Assembly (NCBI GenBank): GCA_964036045.1
Contig: OZ038382.1
Span: 138,582,961-138,646,960 of the forward strand
Direction: 5' to 3'
Source of the DNA: Eutreptiella sp. 'Long Island Sound 2002'
Lineage: Eukaryota; Euglenozoa; Euglenophyceae; Eutreptiales; Eutreptiaceae
Length of the DNA stretch: 64,000 nt
The position numbers and the translations under genes were made by a program. Position 1 is the stretch's first letter. Every line of letters starts with the position of its first letter. A model generated the notes under the pieces. It saw only the letters and a program-made list of their open reading frames with translations. It was not told the origin of the DNA and did no database searches. This document shows, one piece after another, positions 52,977-62,943 of this stretch.

Positions 52977-53726
52977 TCATCGTTGTCGCGCGTGGGGTCC
53001 GGTGATGGGGTCTCTTGTGGCGGTCGCGGGAGGGGGGATTCGCGGTGGCGTGTGTCGACGGGGGTATCGACGTCGATTGGCTGGTGCTGGCTGCCGCGTG
53101 TTGTGTCCGTGGCCTGGTCTCGGGGGGGGGGCGGGGGGGGGTCGTGTGGGGGTGGCGCTGTTGGTGGTGGGGGGGGCGGGGGTGGGTGTTGTGCTGGATG
53201 GGGGTCTGGGCGTCCCTGTGGGTCGTGTGGGTGTTGCGTGTGTGCGCCGTGTGGCCCTTGCGGTTCTTGACTGGTTGTGGTGCCGGGGTGTGGGTGGGAG
53301 GCGGCCGCATGAGCGTCCGGGTGGGGCTGTGGTCCGTATGTAATGGGTGGCTGCTGGTGGATGGTGCTCGCTGGTATGGGGTGTGGCTGGGGGGGCTGCT
53401 GGTGGTGGTGGGGTGGGGGGGGCGGGGGTGGGTGTTGTGCCGGCTGGGGGTCCGGGCGTCCCTGTGGGTCGTGTAGGTGTTGCGTGTGTGCGCCGTGTGG
53501 CCCTTGCGGTTCTTGACTGGTTGCGGTGCCGGGGTGCGGGTGGGAGGCGACCGCATGAGCCCCCGGCTGGGGCTGTGGTCCGCATGTGATGGGTGGCTGC
53601 TGGTGGATGGTGCTCGCTGGTATGGGGTGTGGGTGGGGGGACTGTTGGTGGTGGTGGGGCGCTCCTACTAGGTCCTGGTGTTGCTGGTGTGCGTGCGCGG
53701 CTGAGGGCTAAGCAGGGCGCCCACAC
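52977..53726 (-). other. Pro/Thr-rich open region with 246-bp repeats
   Basis: Words such as GTGCGCCGTGTGGCCCTTGC recur at about 53,246 and 53,492, and GGTGCTCGCTGGTATGGGG at about 53,362 and 53,608. The period is 246 bp, which is 82 codons, so the minus-strand frame stays open through the repeats. The encoded text is low complexity and two frames are open, so coding is uncertain. Confidence 0.55.
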
Positions 53727-53729
53727 GGG

Positions 53730-54303
53730 CCCACGGGTGACCCCGGACGGCCTGCACCTCCGCGTCAGGGGCTACTGCCGCTGGGGCGGCCTATCCCCAC
53801 CCACGCGGGAGGCGGCGTACCACCCGCCGGTGGCCTTCATGTACATCCACCACGACGTACTCGCGGAAGGCGAGCACCAAGAGCCTAACACGGATGTGGG
53901 GTGGCCCGAGCGCCTACGCCCCCGGCCCCACGCGCCGACGCCGGTGTGGTTGATAACCACGGACGACCAATGCACCCGAGCGGCGGGGCAAGCGCAGCTC
54001 CAGGCCGAGTGGGTAATAGTGCAGGTGGGGGCAGGCCAGCCCAGGCCCCGTGGACTCCCCCGTGGCACCGCCCTGCTGGTAGCTACGGGGGTGCCGCACG
54101 ACCCACACATGGCAGTGCACGCGCTGGAGGACCAGCCGGAGGACACGGGACACCTGGTGGTGCACCAGTGTGGAGGCCCGTCGTGGCTCAAGGAACATGT
54201 GACGGCACTCCGGTCCTGGGCAAGCACAATGGCCGGAGCGGAAATCCGGCTGCAGGACCACCCCGCAATCAGCCCCGGCGACACCGGGGCGTGGACCAAC
54301 TGA
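53730..54303 (+). pseudogene. LINE D connection region upstream of RNase H
   Basis: The plus-strand frame holds GYCRWGGLSPPTREAAYHPP, VWLITTDDQCTRAAGQAQLQ and ALEDQPEDTGHLVVHQ. It ends at TGA 54,301-54,303. Its position just before an RNase H in another frame, and its resemblance in character to the RT-RNase H connection of LINE C, suggest the corresponding segment of a related LINE. The RT itself is absent. Confidence 0.45.
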
Positions 54304-54409
54304 CCCCCAGCCACCCCGACAACCGGGGGCACTCCGCTGACCTCAACGCGGGGTGGCTCAGCCCCACCGGGTACTACTAGATCCCGGAGGCCTGGGGCCA
54401 CACCTCTTC

Positions 54410-55214
54410 CGACGCGTCGGGGGGCGGACCCTGCAAACACGCCACCAGCGTCGCTCTCGCCGCTGACCTCACCCGCACGTGGGCGGTGGCCATCTCGGGC
54501 ACGGTGCCCGACGGGGAGGGGGTGGCCACCTCCCTCCCCCTGCAATACGGCGTTCACCGACCGTGGGTCCACACGGTCGACGCCGAAGTCATCCTCCACC
54601 TCCTGCGACACGCGGATTGCGAGCGGACTACGGGGGTCCCCGCGGGCGCGGCGAAGGTGGTCAACCAGATGCCCCTACGGTGGCTCCGGGACGGCCTGTG
54701 CGCGCGAGGGCGTCACGCACGGCACCCATTCTGGTATCTCCGAGCCACCTCGCACCACAGTGACGCCCTACTGCACAAGGCGGACTGGGCGGCGTCTCAG
54801 GACACCGTCCTGCAGAACACGCCCCCGGACCCTAGCCACGCCCAAGTCACTGTCGCCGGTCATGACGGCCACCTCGATCTACGGCCCCCCACGATGCGGA
54901 CGCTCGGCGAGGTCGCGCAGCGGGCGCAGATGGACGATGCGCTGACGCACCGAGGACACACACCTCTGGGCGCGGCCCACGCCACAGCCTATGTCCACGC
55001 CCGGAACCTCACCGCGACGGCCACCAACCGCCAGGCGCTGCGGGCCAGAGACGGCGTCACGCCGGCGCAGCGCAGGCTCCGCGTCTGTAAGGAGCGGCTC
55101 TCCGGCGTCGCCGTCATCCCACAACCGTGCCTTCTATGCGGCGGCCCGGAGGAGACCCCGGTGCACATGCACGTGGGGTGCGCCCACGCACGGCTCCTCT
55201 GGCCCCACTACTGA
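54410..55214 (+). pseudogene. LINE D RNase H and C-terminal zinc finger
   Basis: In the frame of 54,486 the sequence reads SDASGGGPCKHATSVALAAD (RNase H first Asp), WVHTVDAEVILHLL (Asp), HHSDALLHKADWAA (terminal His/Asp) and finally CLLCGGPEETPVHMHVGCAH. The last is a CxxC-x-H-x-C finger as found after RNase H in LINEs. The element ends near 55,380. Only the 3' end of the element is present, as expected from incomplete reverse transcription. Confidence 0.75.
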
Positions 55215-55478
55215 AGCGGTACCCAGAACCCCATGGCTAGGGTAGGGCATACAACCGGTCTCCGGTCCACTAACCCCATGTACGGAAGGGAAGACGCCCA
55301 TTGACGCCCGGTGCTAGCCCGGCGGGAGCGTGTTCCGTGCCGTAAAGCCCCGCATCGGCAATCGATGCACCGCCAGCGGAGATTAATGTATCAGAATATC
55401 AGGAATCAACAGGGTTTTTTTTTCATATTGTTTCCGTCAAATTTTACGCTTCTGTTCTGATACTCACTGTTTTGACAG

Positions 55479-57534
55479 CTGGCGGTTAGCTCGCGACTTT
55501 AGCGTAACCGCCAGTTTAACTGTTATATACAGATATTTTAGCGCAAATCGTGACGAAGACTCTAAAGTCTTCAGGAATTGCATTGATGCATCCGCAATTT
55601 TCACATCTTACACTCGCAACCTTAATCCGAATTCTTCAGGATGTCGAAATCGGATTTTCGACTTCGACATCCCCGCACTTGATTTGACCTCTTTCGAGTG
55701 GACCTACGTGCTTCCCTATGCACGAATCAACTTTCCTTTTGTCTTGCCCTCCATTTGTCTTAGAGATATGGGCAAAACAAAGTTGATTCGTGAGGCCACT
55801 TGTGAGGGTCATATCTCGTGCCGCTTGCGAGGAATGACAATAAGGAAACGTGGGATGTATTCACAATACTCCCGACGTAATTTGGGAAGCATTATATGCC
55901 TTGCGTCTCCACACTTGCGCGCTAGCGTAATGGATCATGGTCAAGAGGGTAGAGTTTGCGTTATAACTCTTCGGCCATGATATTGCGTGCGTTAAGATAA
56001 CTTTCCAGTGTAGCGCGCGAGTGTTGGTGTTGCATAGGAACTCTCCTTGAGTTCCTATGAGCGATTGACACAAAGTTATGCCCTTGGAGGGGCATGACAT
56101 ATCTTGGGGGGAGCTACCTTTTTGGGCAATATGTGGTATGTGCCATGTGTTGTGTTGCGTGCCCATTTGGCGGGTCCATCGCTCCAAGCCAAACCCGCCA
56201 ATGGACCTCATATTGCGCAAGCCCCTTCTCCATACTCCCCACGATCAATTGCAAGCCTAACCTTCGTGGAGAAAAGCTTGTGTGGCGATCCCAAAGCGAT
56301 GCGTTGGGAGCAAGGTGTGTGTTTTGCAATTTTCCATGTTTTCATGTGCCCACTTGGGAAGTAGCGCTCGTAACCTTTCAAAGCGCCCCAAGTGGAGTAC
56401 ATATGTGGAATCGAAGGTCATTGGTGTCAAGTCATTGTGTATAGAAGGATTGGTCGATTACCTAATCCAAGCCGAAGGTATTATAATATATTTGTGCGCC
56501 TTTCAAGGCACTTTTGGGTGTTTTTTCGCCAATATTGCCGTTTTTTGCCCGTCATGATGTCAAGTGGCGACCGTGTATCTCAACGTTGCGCTCAATTGAC
56601 ATCATGACTCAAGTATGTTCTGGGGGTACATACTTCGGTGCCCAACATATCTTGGACCCGGCGAATAACTCCTCTTGGGCTTGGCATACCGTGGCCGCCA
56701 TGTTGGCAATTTGGGCCTATCCCAAATCATGGGCTCACTTGGCGACCCTGCCATTCCCAAAACCGGAGGAGTTGGGCGACGCCCAAAAGATATGTTGGAC
56801 ACATATGACTTGATACCAATCCTATGGCACACTCCGGTCCAAGTCGGGCATGTGCCTCATTTGCCCCAACCATGAGTGTGCGCATTTTCGTCCATTTTGA
56901 GCAATTTTCCACATTTTCTGCCCGCCGTGCACCATGTTAAGCTACCTCGTTCACGCCAGACGCATGGACCAATGGACCAAATATGACATGGGTGATATGT
57001 ACATTGGTCCCCATGGTTCACACACCACGTGGGCGAAGCGGAGCAACCTTCGTTAAGGTGCTAGCCCAAAGTAGATGTGGGCAATTTTGCCATTTTGGCA
57101 TTTGTGGACCCAATTGGGATCGTCACCACGCCAAGTGGCATTGAGATCTCTGGTAGCCAAGGGCATGGGAGTTTTCGTTGGACCCCCGGTGGATTGCGCA
57201 TGGAATGGCGGATCTGATCTCCAAGCCGGCGTGGAGATATACTATTGGGAGCACCCCGAATTTTGGGCTCATTTCGAGCAGCCAAAATGACCCCCTTTTG
57301 GGACCCCAATTTCAACCCCCCGTGTGGTCAATTGGCGGCCCCATATCTCTATGCCCATGAGATGCCTGGACCCAATTTCAAGTTGTACACTCAGATATAA
57401 GTCCTAGGTCCTGCCTTCTATCCTGTGGGCCATTGGCCTTGCCCTGGCCGGGCGAGCCACGCGTGAGAATGATGCCAATTTTGGTGATTCTGGCATCATG
57501 ACCCCACTTGACGAACCCGTGGTGCCCTGATGCC
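55479..57534. repeat. Cluster of perfect inverted repeats (hairpin-rich region)
   Basis: Paired arms include 55,479-55,488/55,505-55,514 (10 bp), 55,639-55,648/55,663-55,672 (10), 55,721-55,734/55,779-55,792 (14), 56,033-56,043/56,049-56,059 (11), 56,167-56,175/56,193-56,201 (9), 56,350-56,358/56,387-56,395 (9, with a nested 5-bp stem), 56,551-56,563/56,596-56,608 (13), 56,611-56,618/56,628-56,635 (8), 56,772-56,778/56,780-56,786 (7), 56,827-56,834/56,874-56,881 (8), 56,966-56,973/57,003-57,010 (8) and 57,469-57,477/57,491-57,499 (9). Each has a different sequence. No gene is supported in this region. Confidence 0.8.
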
Positions 57535-58623
57535 GATACCTCAGAGGGAACCAAGTTGGGTGAGGGCCCCAGGGAGTTCATACTCGAAGGGCATAGGGTC
57601 AGTTGCCTCGTCCCTACCTCTGGCGCGTCTGAAGGAGGAGTCAATTTTGGAGATTTTTGAGCTAATATCAGTTTGGGCTGAAACAGCCCATTTTCAGCTA
57701 CCAACTCCTAGGGGATAATGGCGGGGCCACATCTCTGGCTCAGAGGGGAGTTGGGAGCTGCCGTTGAGGGAGCATAGGAGACCACTGTCGAGTGGCCTTG
57801 GAGCCCCTTGGTTCCCAGGAACTCGCCTACGGCTGGGCGGGACACCTCCCCCATTGGCAGGGTTTCAGGGTCCGGACTGAGCAGGGCATGGGTTGTGTTT
57901 GAGCCCCCGCCCCCACCAGCCACTGAGAGGGTCGGACCTGGGATTGGGATACGAGTTGGGACTGAGTGTCTATTGTCCTGTGATGCCCTTACCCCAGTCC
58001 AGTCTTAACCACATGTGTACATATCCTGATGTGTTGCTGTACATACTTTTGTTCCCTTGTTTCAGAGTGGCAAGGATCCTGAAACGCTTTGTCACATGAC
58101 ATGAGCGCATTGATGCCCCTGTGAGCGTAGTGCTTTGCCTGCCTGCTCACTTGCGCGTGTCCACCGCAGCGTCCCGTGGCCAGGCCCCCCACGGGAACGC
58201 GTCAAAAACGTTTCACCGCCGCTGGGTTACCCATCCCTCGCGTGCCACTCGGGGCCACCAACCCCGAGCAGCGCGGCGCAGCAGCTCGCAGCTCGCAGCT
58301 CGCAGCGCAGCGCAGCGGCTCGCAGCGCCGCCCAGCGACAGCGCCGAGTTCGTCACGGAGCCCGCAGCGCCGTCCAGAGCATCGCCCTGACCGCGCCGCG
58401 ACCGTGAAGGAGGTGCACAGACCAGGACTCCTGCATCAGCGAGTCCCATCGGCCGACCAGCAAGGCCGCGTCAACCACCTTCACAACCACCGGCTGACCA
58501 GCACCAGCCGCACTCCCAGTCCAGTGCTGCAGCATCCGCCTCAACAAACACCACCAGGACCAGTTCGTTGAGCGGGACGAGTGCACACCAAGGACCTCAA
58601 GACCAAGTACGCCCCCCGCTGCC
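57535..58623. other. Leader region of the second Ty3-like element; no gene
   Basis: No supported ORF. A short GCTCGCA repeat lies at 58,285-58,320. The 5' LTR of the following element should lie here or further upstream, but its partner is outside the window, so its limits cannot be set. No clear tRNA primer site was recognised. Confidence 0.4.
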
Positions 58624-61600
58624 ATGGTAAACTGGCAAGAAGCGGGTAAGACGTGGCCGCGGCCCCACCCCCATGCAGCGCACCTACTGCGTGGGTTGGT
58701 TTGGGACGAGCACTACCGCCACAGCCACCCCCAGTGCGAAGGCGGCATGCCCGGGAGCTTCGAGCTCCGCACGGACATGGCCCCCGACCGCCTGCAGGCG
58801 GTGGAGGACTGGCTGCGGGCGGAAAGGTTTGCCTTCCGCTTCCAGCACAGGCGCTGGAGGACCTGGACCCGGCCGGACAGGCCCGGCGAAGGGCTGCGCC
58901 CCGAGGGGATTGAGGAGGACGAGAACTCCAACGAGTACCCGTCGGGCGCCTCGATCAATGTCTCCATGTGGGACATGATCGAAAAGAACTTCCCGGAACC
59001 GGGGAGCGAGCGCAGGCTGCAGGGCAGCAGCAGCGCGTCTCCGGGGAAGGAGAAGCGGTCCGCCAGGGACAGGAAGCGGGACCGGAAGTGGCGGGAGTAC
59101 CAGGAGTCCCTGGCCGCCGAAGCCGCCCAAGGCGCCAAGGGCGGAACCCCAGCCCCCAGTCCCCAACGGGCCAATGGCGGTCACCACCCCGGCCACGCCA
59201 CCCTTGGCGACTTCATCCAAGTTGCCAAGCAGACCCAGGCCAAGCCCCGTCCGCTGCTCCTGAGGAAGTCAGGCCCCAGCAGCGACGTGGAGTCGGCCCA
59301 CCGCGGGAGGATGCCGGCCGACCAGGCCAGCTCCAGCAGCAGTGTCGCTCCCGACCATAGGGACGTGGCGCGCGCCTGTGAGCGCGCCTGTGGGGTGCCC
59401 TGCAACCTTCGGGTTGCCCGGCAACGGGCCAAGCAGCACAGCGCTGCCGTGGAGGGCGCCGTCGGCATCCCCCAGGAGGAGGCTGCGGAGTGGGCGCATG
59501 GCATGGCCATCCACGCCCAGACCGTGGCGGCCATTGCGGCCGGACTCACGGCCGTAGCCGCCCATGGGGCAGCGACTGCCCAGGTCAACGGTGAGTTGGC
59601 GGCAGCCGACGAGGAAGCCCGCCTGACGCAGGAGGCCATTGCCTGCAAGGAGGCCGAGGTGAGGGCGTTGGAAGAGGCGCTTGCCCAAGAGAGGGCAAGG
59701 AAGGAGGCGGAGGAAAGGGCCCACGCCGAAGCGACGGCCAAGGCCCAGGCGGACGCCGCCAAGAAGGACGCCATCGAGGCCGCGCGACGGAAGGTCGCTG
59801 AGGAGAGGGCCAAGACGGAGGCGGAGCTGGCGGCGTTGGAAGCAGACAAGGCTCGGCTGCAGCAGGCCCGGGAAGCCAAGGCAGCTCGTGCCAGGGAGGA
59901 AGCCGAAGCGCGAGCTGCCGCAGCCACAGCCGCCGCAATGGAGGAGGCAGAGGCCAAACTCCGCCGCGAGACTCCCCTGGGAGGATCACGAGTGGAGACC
60001 CTTCGAAAGCTTTTCGAAGGGGACGCCTCCTCCAGGATGACGCTGGACGAGGCCGACACGGGCAGCAGTGGGAGCAGTGGCCCCACCGCCCACCGACGGA
60101 GGAAGGGAAAGGGGAAGACCCCCGAGAGGCCACGGAGGCCAGCGGGCGGACACCCCCATGACAGTGACCCCTTCTTCACCGCCAGCAACGGGGATGAACG
60201 AGGCCGCCGACATCGCCAAGTGGTGGCTTGGACGGGCGGAGGAGGCGGAGACGTCCCCATGGAACCGGAAGGTGAGGATGAGGATCTCCCTCCTCCCTAC
60301 CGGAGCTCGGAGTCTTCCAAGACCGAGACGCCCAGGTGGGGCGACATGGACCTGGATGACGACATGGACTTCGGCATCACGAAGAAGCGCCCATCCTCGG
60401 ACCCACCGAGGCGACCCGGCGGAAACCCACCGGGACCCCCTGGCGGAGGACCATCAGGACCCCCTGGAGGACGCCCACCAAGTGGACCCCCTGGAGGCGG
60501 ACCACCGGGCGGGGGAGGACCCCCTGGACCGGGCGGACCCGGCGGAGGCCCTCCTGGAGGACCCCCTGGGGACCCCGACGACCCACCAGGGAACGGGGAC
60601 CCGGATACCACCTGGCGGTGGATTGTCTACCTCCGTAGGAGGGTCCAGTTCCTCGAGCGCGAGGTAGACACGGGCAAGGGCGAGATGACTCGCATCGCCA
60701 GGGTCGCCACGCGCGCGCAGAGAGAGCTGGACATCGCCAGGGGCGAGACCAAGTCTCTGAACAAGGTCATCAGCATCCTGCAGCAGAGACTGGACGCGCT
60801 GGTAGCCCGTGGGAGCGTCGGCAGCGACCACCCACCCCTGGAGTTTGGCTCGTCGGACGACAGCTGGGGACCCGGACCAGGTCCAGGCAGACCCCACGCC
60901 CCCGGCAGAGCCCCCAGGTGTCGCCCCAGCGCCAGTGCCCCCTCTCTCACCGCCCCCTCTCACCACAGCGCGGGCCGCCGCAACGAGCGCGTGCCGCCCG
61001 GCAGTGGCAGTGAGGATTGGCGTGATGAGTGGCTCAGTTCGGACTACCACAACCACCGTGCTCCACCGCGGACGCCTGTACGCCCCCGACGCCCGGCACC
61101 AGCCCCGGAGCCAATCCCAATGGCTGGAGGACGTTATGGTGGACTCAGGGATGAGGTCCCCGGAGGAGACGTGGAGTGGGACGTCGGCGGAGGTGAGGAC
61201 CTGGATCTGGACCTGGAGGAGTTCGACATCAGCCCGCCGCGTGGTGTACGACGGGAGGCCGCTGAACGCAGCCGCCGGCGCCGTGATGAGGAGGCATACA
61301 TGGAAGGAGTACGGCGTGAACATCTGGGTTCAGCGTACATGGAGAAACCGCGGCGTAGCCACAGGGATTCCATGGAGGAGATGGACGTGGCGGCCGTGGG
61401 AGTCCGTGGGAGAGGCCGATGGGAACCTCGGTCGACCTCGCGGCCGGCGTTCATGGTCTCTAAGGCCGCGGATGCCGCCGTGTGGGAAGACTTGAAGGAC
61501 ATCAAGCCCCCCATGTACGACGGCAACCCCCTCAACCTCGACCGCTTCTTGGAGAAGCTGGACGATTGGGGGGTAACCGTTACTGAGGACATGCATCCCG

Positions 61601-61690
61601 CTGATGCGGAGAAGTATGTCTTCAGAAGGTTCAGGTACCGCCTGCCGGAAGTGCTCGGAGAGCTATACTTCGTGGCGACCAAGGAGGGGA
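58624..61690 (+). CDS. gag: Gag N-terminal part of the second Ty3-like element
   Basis: The ATG at 58,624 begins MVNWQEAGKTW. A conserved N-terminal block (QAVEDWLRAERFAFRFQHRR) is shared with the fragment at 8,203-8,520. A long Ala/Glu/Lys/Arg coiled coil occupies about residues 320-445. A Gly/Pro tract (GGPSGPPGG-type) lies around 595-655. The capsid then begins (PPMYDGNPLNLDRFLEKLDD). At about 61,685-61,695 the meaningful reading passes to the next frame back (YFVATKEG, then ENQDLKEAKMWLNEQ), so the copy has one frameshift inside the capsid. The run GGGGAAAA lies there but does not fit a canonical slippery heptamer in this frame. Confidence 0.8.
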
Positions 61691-62900
61691 AAATCAAGAC
61701 CTCAAGGAAGCCAAGATGTGGCTCAACGAGCAGGAGCGGGTGGACACTCCGCAGGTGGCTGCCAAGCGGTGGAAGTCCATCAAGCTTCAGCATGATGGAC
61801 GGGAGATTCGCCTACGGGACTGGCGAGACTTCCGAGGGCATTACACCCTCTTCCGCCGCAACGTGGAGGATTGGAACGAGGGTGACGAGCAGGCTCGCCT
61901 GCTCTCCATGCTGCCGGAAGCATGGATCAAGAGGGTCACCAAGGAGGAAGCCAAGCGGGCCAAGTCCAACCACACGGTCAAGATGATGCTCCCCAAAGAG
62001 TATCATACGAACGTGGTGGCTTGGACAAGGAAGAGCGTGGCCCGGGATGTCAAACGGCACTCCCTGCGGAACGCTCTCCTCATCACCGTCTCGGGCGATC
62101 GCGAGAAGACAGCGATGTGGCGCCTTGACGAGTGTGAGTTGAGCGGCCAGACCATCCGTCTGCAGCCCATCCCGGCGCGGATGAGCTGCGACGAGATCCT
62201 GGAGTGGGTTGGAGAGGAGGTGCTCAAGGAGTACCGAAACCTCCACCACACCCGCGGGTTGACGCCCGGGGACCGCGACGTCAACTACGTTGGCGAGGGA
62301 CCTGGCGGGGAAGCTGCCATGGACCCAGCGGGAGCCGACGGCGATGAGACTCTCGTCGACAATGACGACGACGATGAGCCCGCCGAGGTGGCTGTTTGCG
62401 TCTTCGTGGCCAACAACCTGAGCGCGGGGAACAACCGGGGAAGCTGGAAGCCCCTGCAGCCGTGTTGGAAGAAGAAGGAGAAGAGGGACCCTCGCCGCAT
62501 TGGCGACCCTCCGCTGTCCTTTGGGGAGTTCATACGAGCTCACCCGCAGGGCTGTTTCGTGTGTTATGGGAGGAAGAAAGGCTTCAACCATGACCACCGA
62601 ACATGCCCCACCCACAAGGCCGACACGGAGTCTTACAAGAAGGCGCACGGGTCGAAGAAGCGTGCGCCCGCAGGTATCCGGGAAGCCAAAGTGGAGGTCG
62701 ACAGGGACGAGCTGGCCAAGGAGATCCAGGAGATCAAGCGGAACTGGGTCCCCAGGTCGGACAACAAGAACAAGGAGAACAACCAGAATGACCAGAACAA
62801 GGACAAGGACAAGAAGGGTAAGAAAGGGGGAAGGAAGAAGGGCGTCAACGAGGTTGATGCGGAGGAGAACACCCCTACTTCCACAACCGACGCCCCCTAG
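61691..62900 (+). CDS. gag: Gag C-terminal part of the second Ty3-like element
   Basis: Continuation of the capsid (RDWRDFRGHYTLFRRNVEDW, ARLLSMLPEAWIKRVTKEEA), then a zinc knuckle variant CFVCYGRKKGFNHDHRTC at about 62,550-62,605. The spacing is CX2CX8HX4C, longer than the usual CX2CX4HX4C. A Lys/Asn/Asp-rich tail follows, ending at UAG 62,898-62,900. The frame is open beyond the UAG into Pol. Confidence 0.82.
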
Positions 62901-62943
62901 CGGAGCCCCTGCAGCCAAGGGCCCCAGCTAGGGCGGTCGCAGG
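62898..62943 (+). promoter_or_regulatory. Putative gag-pol readthrough site of the second element
   Basis: UAG within CCCTAGCGGAGCC, almost identical to the site at 19,184. Downstream is GC-rich with CCTGC (62,908-62,912) complementary to GCAGG (62,939-62,943). A stable hairpin is less obvious than in the first element. Confidence 0.6.

Noticed and set aside
53290-55214. Bacterial-type operon or phage module in the GC-rich part
   Set aside because: The recognised proteins are LINE endonuclease, RT and RNase H with eukaryotic fingers. No ribosome binding sites or bacterial gene order were seen.
61687-61693. Programmed -1 frameshift at GGGGAAAA in the second Gag
   Set aside because: The zero-frame codons do not match the XXXYYYZ arrangement, and the site lies in mid-capsid where a shift would serve no known purpose.
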